A stretch of DNA of 64,000 nt, taken from Acinetobacter sp. ANC 4470 (GTDB lineage: Bacteria; Pseudomonadota; Gammaproteobacteria; Pseudomonadales; Moraxellaceae). This document shows, in pieces, positions 18,561-25,790 of the stretch. The position numbers and the translations under genes are program-made. The stretch covers positions 186,001 to 250,000 of the forward strand of contig NZ_NEGC01000001.1 of assembly GCF_002135335.1 (NCBI RefSeq). Direction: 5' to 3'. Each line of letters opens with the position of its first letter. The first letter of the stretch is position 1. Under the pieces are notes generated by a model. The model was not told the DNA's origin. It saw nothing but the letters and a program-made list of their open reading frames with translations, and did no database searches.

Positions 18561-18588
18561 GTTTCGCATAACGGTCATTATGTTAAAT
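18561..18588 (+). other. XerC/XerD recombination site (dif/pdif-like), XerC-XerD orientation
   Basis: The 28 bases split into an 11-base XerC-type arm GTTTCGCATAA, a 6-base spacer CGGTCA and an 11-base XerD-type arm TTATGTTAAAT. The XerD arm equals the arm of enterobacterial chromosomal dif, and the XerC arm matches the TTCGCATAA type of core. The spacer differs from the TGTATA usual in chromosomal dif, as is normal in plasmid pdif sites of Acinetobacter. It marks the ubiH-side border of the MFS module. Confidence 0.75.
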
Positions 18589-18715
18589 TGAGTGCATCAA
18601 AATTAGAGAGCGTTACCGTGATCTTTTTTTCAGCTTCATGTACAACCATCATTTTAAAGAGAAGGCTATAATCCCATTGAATTCGTTTAATTCTTTGGTC
18701 TTTCATAGCTTCCAT
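18578..18715 (-). pseudogene. Remnant of an IS3-family OrfA-like protein
   Basis: This 45-codon frame begins MEAMKDQRIKRIQWDYSLLF, resembling the start of OrfA proteins of one IS3-family branch (type RIRRIQRDYTLxFKLxVV), then loses similarity after about 30 residues. A GGAG site stands before its ATG. The frame ends inside the XerD arm of the left Xer site. No OrfB or inverted repeats follow. Alternatively it is an unrelated small protein. Confidence 0.4.
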
Positions 18716-18811
18716 AAAATAAGTCTCCAATGTGTAAACATATTTCAGGATAGGACAATGGTATAAAATTAAAAGGCCCATATAATAAATATGTGCCTTT
18801 TAATTTAAAGC

Positions 18812-20104
18812 TTAGTGGTCTTCTTTTAGATACTTTGGTTCCCTAGGTAACTTTAAACTACAGAAGAAACAAATAACTAACATGACAATAACATAGAGGA
18901 AAAAACTATTTTCAATACCAGCAGACTTAAATTGCAAAGCTACAGATGGTGCAGAGCCACCAAAAATTGCATTACCTACAGCATAAGAAAAACCCACACC
19001 TAACGCACGAACATGTGTTGGAAACATTTCAGCTTTCACAATTCCACTGATCGAAGTATAGAAACTCAAAAGAAGCATCAGGAATATCAACAGCAACGCA
19101 ATTATCAAAGGTGACGAGCTGAAGTGACGCATACCAATTGCCATTACTGGATAAATACAAATCGCCATCAATGCACTAAAGAGCAACATAGATGTTCTTC
19201 GACCAATTCGATCTGACAGAATACCGAAAAAGGGTTGTGCAACCATTAGTACAAAAATACAGCCAGTCATAATCAAGCCGACTGTTTTAGGATCAACTCC
19301 GATATTGGTTAGGTAGGTTTTTGAATAAACAGTAATCACATAAAAACTAAGTGAACCAGCAGAAGTATAGCCCACTACTAAGAGGAAAGTTTTCCAATGA
19401 TTCTTAAAGAGCTCTCTTAGAGTACCAGACTCTTCTTTATCACTTTCATCGACTGAAAGCGTTTCTTTCAAACGACTACGCGCAAGTAACGAAAGAATAG
19501 CCGTAATACCACCAATCGCAAATGGAATACGCCATCCACCATCAATTAATTGTTGTTCACTCATAAAGGTCAAAAATATCACACCTAATAAGCTTGCAAG
19601 CAACTGACCACCTGTCAGTGTCACATATTGAAATGATGAAAAGAAACCACGTTGCCCTCGGAGACCCAACTCGCTCATATAGGTTGCAACAGCACCATAT
19701 TCCCCACCTACAGATAGTCCCTGCAATAATCGTACTAACAAAAGTAGAAATGGTGCAACCATCCCTACTTGATCATATGTTGGGAGTAATGCAAATAAAA
19801 ATGAACTGACTGCCATTAAGCAAATCGAGATTACCATCGATTTTTTACGACCATGTTTATCGGCAATGCGCCCAAACAGCCAACTACCAATAGGACGCAT
19901 AAAGAAGCTAGCAGCAAAAACGCCCCATACATAAATTGACTGTGTTGAGGAATCCATATCAGGTGCAGTTAAAGCTTTGGTGAAATATACAGCAAAAACA
20001 GCATAAATATAGAAGTCAAACCATTCAACGAGGTTACCAGAGGCAGCGCCTACGATCCCTTTGATTCGACTTGCCTTTTCTTGCTTACTATAAGTCTGAC
20101 TCAT
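18812..20104 (-). CDS. MFS transporter, metabolite:H+ symporter (ProP/ShiA-like)
   Basis: This 430-residue, 12-segment inner-membrane transporter belongs to the metabolite:H+ symporter branch of the major facilitator superfamily (ProP, ShiA, KgtP, CitA). Visible signatures are GNLVEWFDFYIYAVFAVYF in TM1, FGRIADKHGRKKSM between TM2 and TM3, LLQGLSVGGEYGA in TM4 and GILSDRIGRRTSM in the second half. Substrates in this branch are organic acids, betaine/proline or shikimate; the sequence does not say which. It is the only intact gene between two Xer-like sites and splits pepP from ubiH. Confidence 0.88.
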   Translation of the reverse strand: MSQTYSKQEKASRIKGIVGAASGNLVEWFDFYIYAVFAVYFTKALTAPDMDSSTQSIYVWGVFAASFFMRPIGSWLFGRIADKHGRKKSMVISICLMAVSSFLFALLPTYDQVGMVAPFLLLLVRLLQGLSVGGEYGAVATYMSELGLRGQRGFFSSFQYVTLTGGQLLASLLGVIFLTFMSEQQLIDGGWRIPFAIGGITAILSLLARSRLKETLSVDESDKEESGTLRELFKNHWKTFLLVVGYTSAGSLSFYVITVYSKTYLTNIGVDPKTVGLIMTGCIFVLMVAQPFFGILSDRIGRRTSMLLFSALMAICIYPVMAIGMRHFSSSPLIIALLLIFLMLLLSFYTSISGIVKAEMFPTHVRALGVGFSYAVGNAIFGGSAPSVALQFKSAGIENSFFLYVIVMLVICFFCSLKLPREPKYLKEDH

Positions 20105-20546
20105 AGGTACTTCATCCTTGTGTAAAATTTCTCATAGAAATAAAGGTAATATTCCTAAAAAACATATTTAAAAATAAAAAATCTAGGGAGATTCTATAGC
20201 AGAATGCCATATTTCGCTTATGCTGTACCTATTCTTGATAGGTAAACGTAGTCATATTAAGTTCTGGAATATTTAATGGCAATTGCATAAATTGTACTTA
20301 ACCCGAATCCTGCTTAAGCCAATAATTTCATCACATGAATCATTGGCTTGTTTTGATGACATAATTGATAAGCATATAAAGATGCATAAATTCCTGTTAA
20401 ATAATCTGAAATACTGCGAGATTTACTTGTTACCAGTTGATAACACCCCTTAAGTAAACTGAATAAGCGCATCAACAAACTCTGCGTTATCCATTCTTAT
20501 TTTTTTATTTTGATAGATGATGCTACATCTTATTTAATTTTTCTAA
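20105..20546. other. Upstream region of the MFS gene with decayed coding sequence
   Basis: Besides the small frame at 20314-20472, no gene is visible. The stretch is AT-rich and presumably holds the promoter of the MFS gene. Confidence 0.4.
20314..20472 (-). CDS. Small hypothetical protein or fragment inside the dif module
   Basis: This is a 52-codon frame (MRLFSLLKGCYQLVTSKSRS to the C-terminus MIHVMKLLA). The frame stays open another nine codons upstream to a stop, without another ATG, which suggests the tail of a longer, decayed gene. I do not recognise it. There is no clear ribosome-binding site. Confidence 0.25.
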   Translation of the reverse strand: MRLFSLLKGCYQLVTSKSRSISDYLTGIYASLYAYQLCHQNKPMIHVMKLLA

Positions 20547-20574
20547 AATCAACATAATGCACCTTATACAAAAG
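20547..20574 (-). other. Degenerate XerD/XerC site (pdif-like), inverted relative to 18561-18588
   Basis: Read on the + strand, AATCAACATAA (XerD-type arm, 9/11 to ATTTAACATAA), spacer TGCACC and TTATACAAAAG (XerC-type arm, 9/11 to TTATACGAAAT known from Acinetobacter pdif sites). Both central cores (AACATAA and TTATAC) are intact and exactly six bases apart. The orientation is opposite to the left site. The degeneracy leaves real doubt. Confidence 0.5.
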
Positions 20575-20595
20575 GCCCGAATCATGGGCCTTTTA
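20571..20595. terminator. Terminator-like hairpin downstream of pepP
   Basis: AAAGGCCC/GGGCCTTT with an intervening GAATCAT and a following T-rich stretch, immediately beside the right Xer-like site. It can work on either strand. Confidence 0.65.
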
Positions 20596-20640
20596 ATCAT
20601 TTATTTAACATAAAATCTCATCTATAAAACTCATTTTCCA

Positions 20641-20686
20641 GAGCATCAAAAGCCGATCTTTTACATCAGATCGGCTTTTGATGCTC
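20641..20686 (-). terminator. Long perfect inverted repeat / terminator after pepP
   Basis: Two perfect 19-base arms (GAGCATCAAAAGCCGATCT and its complement) surround an 8-base loop, seven bases after the pepP stop. On the minus strand the inner part forms AAAAGCCGATC/GATCGGCTTTT, a usual terminator shape, but the outer arm bases extend the stem and leave no T run after it. Confidence 0.7.
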
Positions 20687-20693
20687 ATTTTAA

Positions 20694-22016
20694 TTATTGA
20701 GCCATCAACGCTTCAATTTCTTCAACAGTTTTCACTACCGCAGCAGTTAAAACACGTGGTCCATTTTTGGTAACCACAACATCATCTTCAATACGAATGC
20801 CAATGCCACGCCATTTCGCATCTACAGTTTCATTATCTGGTGCAATATAAAGCCCTGGTTCAACCGTGACCGTCATGCCTTCTTCATAAGCACGCCATTC
20901 ACCTTCAATTTTATATGAACCGACATCATGCACGTCCATACCCAACCAGTGACCTGTACCATGCATATAGAATTGATGGAAACTTTCAGATTCAATAATC
21001 TGTTCAATATCACCTTGCATCAGGCCCAAATCAAGTAAACCCTGCACCAAAATACGTACCGCAATACGATGTGGTTCTTTATACGAATTACCGATACGCA
21101 CAGCATCAATCGCTGCAAGTTGCGCTTTTAAAACAACTTCATATAACGCTTTTTGTTCAGGACTAAATTTGCCGTTGACTGGAAAAGTACGGGTAATATC
21201 CGAGGCATACAGTTGATATTCACAAGCCGCATCAATTAGGACTAAATCACCATCTTTCAGTACTTTGTCATTTTCAACATAATGTAAAATACAGCCATTT
21301 TCACCACCGCCAACAATACTGTTATACGAAGGCACACAACCATTTTGACCAAAAATATAATTCAGTTCGGCTTCAAGCGCATATTCCATCATATCCGGCT
21401 TCACCGTTTGCATAGCGCGGGTATGAGCTTGAGCCGAAATAGTCGATGCGATTTGTATCAGTTCAATTTCTTGTGTCGATTTATGCAAACGCATTTCATC
21501 TAAAATACGATCGAGTTGAATCACATGTGTAGGTGCCGATGTGCCTTTACGCGATTCACCATTTGCCTGAACAATCCATTTGGCTACACGTGCATCAAAA
21601 TCGGCTTGTTGCCCCATGCGATAAAATAATTTTTGCTTATTCAGCAGTTTCTCAATAATTTCCTCATCCAGCAGGTCAATGGCATAAGCTTCATCAGCAT
21701 CATAATCCTCCACAGCACCATCAACCCCCGCTCGGTAACCGTGCCAAATTTCCATTTCACGGTCACGCTCGCGGCAGAACAAGCTATAGGTATAACCTTC
21801 ATCTATAGACTCAAATGTCTCAATGATTGCCACTGCTTCAGGTTCGGCAAATCCCGTCAGGTAGAAAAAGCTACTGTCCGCACGAAATTTATAATCTGCA
21901 TCACGGTTACGCATAGCCACCGGACTGGTAGCAATAATCGCGATACTGTGCGGACCCATTTCTTCTGCTAGGCGGTCGCGACGTTCCTGAAAATCTGCTT
22001 GAGTCAGTTTCATCAT
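20694..22016 (-). CDS. pepP: Xaa-Pro aminopeptidase PepP
   Basis: This 440-residue cytoplasmic metallopeptidase removes N-terminal residues linked to proline. The N-terminal creatinase-like domain is followed by the pita-bread catalytic domain with two-metal ligands in VLIDAACEYQLYASDITRTF (two Asp), GTGHWLGMDVHDVG (His), TVEPGLYI (Glu) and GIGIRIEDDVVVT (Glu). Two adjacent ATGs open the frame; the first is given. It follows the UPF0149 gene on the same strand, 76 bp downstream, as in Pseudomonas. Confidence 0.95.
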   Translation of the reverse strand: MMKLTQADFQERRDRLAEEMGPHSIAIIATSPVAMRNRDADYKFRADSSFFYLTGFAEPEAVAIIETFESIDEGYTYSLFCRERDREMEIWHGYRAGVDGAVEDYDADEAYAIDLLDEEIIEKLLNKQKLFYRMGQQADFDARVAKWIVQANGESRKGTSAPTHVIQLDRILDEMRLHKSTQEIELIQIASTISAQAHTRAMQTVKPDMMEYALEAELNYIFGQNGCVPSYNSIVGGGENGCILHYVENDKVLKDGDLVLIDAACEYQLYASDITRTFPVNGKFSPEQKALYEVVLKAQLAAIDAVRIGNSYKEPHRIAVRILVQGLLDLGLMQGDIEQIIESESFHQFYMHGTGHWLGMDVHDVGSYKIEGEWRAYEEGMTVTVEPGLYIAPDNETVDAKWRGIGIRIEDDVVVTKNGPRVLTAAVVKTVEEIEALMAQ

Positions 22017-22092
22017 TGAGAGGTACTTTTATCTTTTGTGAGTGGAGTTAATAACTTTTACATCGCTTGTTCTTACATCACAGTCGTCTGAA

Positions 22093-22725
22093 TTAGCTTG
22101 GACGATGCGGTGTAAACATTTCTACTACATTGTTTGTTTCTGGTGCAGTTGTACTTTGTTTCAATTGCGACTGAAGCTTTTTCAGCAACGGTGTTTCCGC
22201 AATATCCACTTTTTTGCGCCCCAAGGACAGACTAACAGGAATTAAACGTACAAATTCATAAAGTTCCTGATAGCTTGCTTCCCCCTCTTCATCATCATCC
22301 GATTCTTCAAATTCGACTGCTGCCACATCTTGTAGATGTTCAATCCATTCAATTTCATCTTGACGAATATGACCTGAAGCCAAACCAAAGCCTAAAACTA
22401 CGCCTGCGCACCAATCTGCCAAGGCTTGTACACGATCAACCAGCACGTGTTCATCGTCTGGAAGCAATGGTAAATAATCCAGTTCATCATCCGATAAAGC
22501 ATGCGCAATATCTTCTGCTTCACTGGTTAACAAATCTAGAACATGTTCTTCCAATGCTGGAATTTCCAGTGTTGCTAAAATTTGTTGCCACTCATCACTT
22601 TTTGGTGCTTGAGTAACACAAACAATACCTGTAAGTAATCCATGTAACTCACTTGGGCTTGAAATCTCTTCAATTTTTGAAAAATTGTGGTGCCATTCCG
22701 ACCAACCTGAAATATCGTCTTGCAT
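22093..22725 (-). CDS. UPF0149 family protein (YgfB-like)
   Basis: This 210-residue acidic protein of the UPF0149 family carries the typical SPSELHGLLTGIVC segment near residue 25, LPLLPDDEH near 95 and WCAGVVLGFGLASG near 115. In E. coli ygfB lies just upstream of pepP-ubiH-ubiI, as here; Pseudomonas YgfB influences antibiotic-response gene expression. The ATG at 22725 is preferred to a TTG at 22737 because GGATAAG precedes it. It is divergent from the coiled-coil/zapA genes. Confidence 0.88.
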   Translation of the reverse strand: MQDDISGWSEWHHNFSKIEEISSPSELHGLLTGIVCVTQAPKSDEWQQILATLEIPALEEHVLDLLTSEAEDIAHALSDDELDYLPLLPDDEHVLVDRVQALADWCAGVVLGFGLASGHIRQDEIEWIEHLQDVAAVEFEESDDDEEGEASYQELYEFVRLIPVSLSLGRKKVDIAETPLLKKLQSQLKQSTTAPETNNVVEMFTPHRPS

Positions 22726-22789
22726 TCGCTTATCCAATCTCTATACTTCGTATATATTACCTTTGTTTGCAATACTGTGCGACTACGAT

Positions 22790-23341
22790 ATGTTAGAAGA
22801 ATTACAGCGTCTACAGGCGCATATTGGCGTTTTAAAAACGCGACTTACGCATTATGAACGTGAAAATAATGCACTCAGCGCGGCAAAAGAAAATTCTGCC
22901 GATCATCATCATGCCCAAATTGTGCAAAAAAACGGCATCATCACCCATAAACAAGAAGAAATAGACAATCTTAGCGAGCAATTACATGATGCGCAGTCTC
23001 AATTCAAGCAATTGAATACAGATGCGACCTCACTGGCTGATCGTTATGGTCGTTTAGAAAAAAGTTGTACCGATCTTAAAAATCGTTTTCAGGAAATTCT
23101 TGCTGAGCGTAATGAATTACGCGTCATTAAAGAAAAAATGCAAAATGAACAGCGTCTTGCTCAACAGGAAATTCAGGGTTTTCAGCAAGAACGTGAAAGA
23201 TTGTTACAAAAAAATGAACATGCCAAAGCAAAAGTCGAAACCATTATTCAGCGCTTGTCTATTTTAGGCACTGCTCAGGATCATCACGCGCAAGAAATTC
23301 AACAACTTGCCCACCCAACAGAAGCAAATGAGGACATTTAA
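22790..23341 (+). CDS. Coiled-coil protein upstream of zapA (possible cell-division factor)
   Basis: This 183-residue protein is almost wholly predicted coiled coil, rich in Glu, Gln, Lys and Leu heptads (starting MLEELQRLQAHIGVLKTRL). There is no signal or membrane segment. It lies 2 bp before zapA. Pseudomonas has a short coiled-coil protein in the same place (TIGR02449 type, ZapB-like); this one is longer. The ATG at 22790 aligns with the beginning of the heptads; a GTG ten bases earlier is out of frame. A role beside ZapA in the division ring is inferred only from position. Confidence 0.7.
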   Translation: MLEELQRLQAHIGVLKTRLTHYERENNALSAAKENSADHHHAQIVQKNGIITHKQEEIDNLSEQLHDAQSQFKQLNTDATSLADRYGRLEKSCTDLKNRFQEILAERNELRVIKEKMQNEQRLAQQEIQGFQQERERLLQKNEHAKAKVETIIQRLSILGTAQDHHAQEIQQLAHPTEANEDI

Positions 23342-23343
23342 TC

Positions 23344-23628
23344 ATGACTGAACAAATTGCTGTTGAGTTGCGTGTATTGGGACATTCTTTTCGTTTAGCG
23401 ACGACTGAAAGTGAAAAAAGTGATTTGGAACGTGCCGCTGAATTATTAAATGAAAAATATGATGATTTTCGTCGTAAAGCGCCACGTCTTGAACCCAGTA
23501 AACTGATTATTATGGTGGCGCTAGAGCTGATGCAAGAAGTGCTTGCCATGAATAAATCGTTGCAAGAGTATTCACACTGCGAACGTTTATTAGCGACTAT
23601 TTTAGAAGATGTGGATGATTTAGTTTAG
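23344..23628 (+). CDS. zapA: Cell division protein ZapA
   Basis: This 94-residue protein promotes FtsZ protofilament bundling at mid-cell. The N-terminal globular part holds VELRVLGHSFRLATTESEKS and DLERAAELLNEKYDDFRRK; the C-terminal helix for tetramer formation contains LIIMVALELMQEVLAMNKSL. Length matches the family. It is translated together with the coiled-coil gene and is followed by 6S RNA, the order seen in many gammaproteobacteria. Confidence 0.93.
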   Translation: MTEQIAVELRVLGHSFRLATTESEKSDLERAAELLNEKYDDFRRKAPRLEPSKLIIMVALELMQEVLAMNKSLQEYSHCERLLATILEDVDDLV

Positions 23629-23696
23629 TTTTTATTCAAACTGAACAAAGTATCAACATTTGAAATGCGAGTTTACAGTTACTGCACACTGAAGAT

Positions 23697-23724
23697 TTGC
23701 CAATACCACATTATTCGTTATACT
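23697..23724 (+). promoter_or_regulatory. Sigma-70 promoter of 6S RNA
   Basis: TTGCCA (23697-23702), a 16-base spacer and TATACT (23719-23724) stand directly before the first conserved base of 6S RNA at about 23730. Confidence 0.7.
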
Positions 23725-23729
23725 GAGTA

Positions 23730-23912
23730 CATCTCTGAGGTGTTCGCCAGCGGGTCAAGTTCCCCTGAGCCGATATCTACACCATTGGATGTGTTCTGTA
23801 TATTTAGAGTGTATGCCTGCCTTCGTGTAGGAAACCCAGCAAGTATGCGTCGCGTCCGCCTTGAACTTTAGGGTTCAAGGGTAATGACATGCAGCGGCAT
23901 CATCGGAGTGTT
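23730..23912 (+). ncRNA. ssrS: 6S RNA
   Basis: This regulatory RNA binds sigma-70 RNA polymerase holoenzyme and dampens transcription in stationary phase. The closing stem pairs ATCTCTGAGGTGTTCGC at the 5' end with the GCGGCATCATCGGAGT end. Strongly conserved blocks are visible: CCCCTGAGCCGATAT and, in the second half, CTTGAAC...GGGTTCAAGGGTAATGACATGCAGCGGCAT. Length is about 183 nt, as expected. It follows zapA. The fau (5-formyltetrahydrofolate cyclo-ligase) gene that usually follows is not here. Confidence 0.93.
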
Positions 23913-24806
23913 TTTAGTATTAAGTTTATAACTAAAATAATAAATCCCTAAATTCCACCCCAATCAAATTTTCATTTTCTAAGCATGTACATACGCCATC
24001 TATATCTCTAAACAATGACTTAATATTATTTAATAGTTTTAGGAAGTGAAATACACCTTTCTTTGACTTAATTAAAATTTCTATCCCCTTTTTTCAGGAG
24101 ATAGCAATGAAATATCTAATTAAAATGGAAAATTCACTCTCAACTGAATAGAGCGATTATTTTGAGAATCACGATCAATATTGGTTCCGTATTCCATATT
24201 TAACTCAATTTCATTGTTCAAAATTAGTTCACTCCCGAAACCAATCATCCAATTACTATTTTCAATATTTAAACTATTAATTAGGTAAGCAGAACTTAAG
24301 TCATCATAGCACCGCCATCCCCCAATGAAATGTATAAAATTTCATAATATTTTGCTTAAATATTGAATGCTAAAATCAACAATCCTTCCCCCCATAATTA
24401 GCAGCAGGTTTTTAAAGTGTAAAAATCATCCATTTTATGCAATTTTAGTTTTAAGAAATAAATAGTTATATCCATAATTTTAGATATTTTTAAATATTAG
24501 TGATATTCCTCACATTATTTCCAAATTTCAAAACTCATGGAATAACTGAGATACAACACTATGAACTCCCTCACGATTCATGAGTTGGGGGAGGAATAGC
24601 ATTTCAAAAAGTTGGTTCGTGACTGATCGAATATTAAAACGGAATATTATTAAATTATTTGATCAGTAAAAATTCTATAACACGACTATGCAAAGCCACT
24701 TTTTTTATTATTTGAATAAAATTTTATATAAGCATAAACATCTAAAAAAGCTGTGTAGCCCCCATATAGCCACATGCTTTGAAGTTTAATATCTTGGATT
24801 AGAAGC
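23913..24806. other. Gene-poor, AT-rich stretch after 6S RNA
   Basis: No intact gene is seen in 894 bp. It contains a decayed autotransporter end (24120-24323) and otherwise AT-rich sequence without readable frames. It marks the left edge of the accessory segment. Confidence 0.6.
24120..24323 (-). pseudogene. C-terminal remnant of an autotransporter/outer-membrane beta-barrel protein
   Basis: An open frame without start codon ends SIQLRVNFPF-stop, with alternating hydrophobic residues and a terminal aromatic residue, as at the C-terminus of autotransporter beta-barrels. Upstream residues include NWMIGFGSELILNNEIELN and EYGTNIDRDSQNN, typical of the last strands. Only about 65 codons remain. 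Confidence 0.55.
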
Positions 24807-25790
24807 TTAATCCTTAGAAATTGTTCTAAATCCTACATGCGAAATGGCCAAATCTAGTTCTTGAGGATGACGACTACTTGCCCTAAATCGCGCACAATAA
24901 TTATTGGCACAAAGGAAAGAACCACCTTTAATTACAAATGACTGCGCTTGAATTTTCTGATGACGTAGATGTTGATAATCCCCCATATGTTGATCATGTG
25001 GACCGCTATAAGGTGTCGTTGTCCACTCCCAAACATTGCCAATCATGTCGTAAAGTCTGAAATGATTAGCAGGAAAACAACCGACAGGAGCAACATCATT
25101 AAATTGATCTTGGTTTAAATTTTCAAAAGGAAAACCACCTTGCCAATAATTTGCAATGGGGCGATGTGCTGCATTTTTCGGTTCATCATACAAAGCAACA
25201 TCATGTTGAACATTTGCTTTCGCAGCATATTCCCATTCTAATTCCGAAGGTAATTTATGATTTAACCAAATCGCATAATGCTCAGCATCATTCTTGGTCA
25301 CATAACGAACAGGTTCAGCAGGATTTGGGGATTGACCCTTTTTTCCATAGGGTGTTTTCCATGTATAACCAGATTTTAATTGCCACCATTGTTGAGAATG
25401 TTCGATATTGGGACTAAAAACGGCTGCTTCCTTTTGCTTTTCCGCATCGCTAATATAGTGCGTAGAATCTACAAACTTTTTAAACTGTGCAACCGTCACT
25501 TCGGTCTGATCAATCCAAAACCCTTGAACTGCTCTTTGCTTTTCTCCAAAGTTGATTTCATCTGGATAAGCCAAATCAGATCCCAACTCAAATGAACCTG
25601 CTGCAATCCAAACCATCCCTGCATGTTTGTCTTTTAACCAATTCTCTGGAATTCCAGAATACTGCTTACACGCTTGAATATTACCCAGTTTCAATTCATT
25701 TATTTGGGTATTTTCTTGTTTTGAATCTGGAAAATGACAGCCTGCAAAAAGCAAGCTGCAACTCATCCAAAAGATATTTTTCAATATCAT
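24807..25790 (-). CDS. Exported formylglycine-generating-enzyme-like protein (sulfatase-modifying factor)
   Basis: This 327-residue protein has the FGE/SUMF1 fold, which oxidises the active-site Cys of sulfatases to formylglycine. Seen are MVWIAAGSFELGSD near residue 59, FWIDQTEVTVAQFKKFV, LPSELEWEYAAKA, GNVWEWTTTPY and the C-terminal GGSFLCANNYCARFRASSR with C294 and C299, the copper-binding Cys pair of true FGEs. An N-terminal signal with a lipobox-like LFAGC suggests export as a lipoprotein. Its start overlaps the stop of the sulfatase gene by 4 bp, so sulfatase and maturase are made together. Export of both would mean maturation in the periplasm, unlike the usual cytoplasmic FGE. Confidence 0.85.
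   Translation of the reverse strand: MILKNIFWMSCSLLFAGCHFPDSKQENTQINELKLGNIQACKQYSGIPENWLKDKHAGMVWIAAGSFELGSDLAYPDEINFGEKQRAVQGFWIDQTEVTVAQFKKFVDSTHYISDAEKQKEAAVFSPNIEHSQQWWQLKSGYTWKTPYGKKGQSPNPAEPVRYVTKNDAEHYAIWLNHKLPSELEWEYAAKANVQHDVALYDEPKNAAHRPIANYWQGGFPFENLNQDQFNDVAPVGCFPANHFRLYDMIGNVWEWTTTPYSGPHDQHMGDYQHLRHQKIQAQSFVIKGGSFLCANNYCARFRASSRHPQELDLAISHVGFRTISKD

Larger units (their letters stand above)
18561..20574. mobile_element. Putative chromosomal dif module carrying an MFS transporter gene
   Basis: A 2.0-kb segment with one intact gene (MFS transporter) is bounded by two inverted XerC/XerD-like sites at 18561-18588 and 20547-20574. Acinetobacter plasmids carry many such modules, in which one or a few genes sit between pdif sites of opposite orientation and move by XerCD. 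Here the segment sits between ubiH and pepP, genes adjacent in most gammaproteobacteria, so it reads as an insertion. The left site is close to canonical, the right one is degenerate (9/11 in each arm), so mobility may be lost. The module identity is inferred. Confidence 0.6.
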
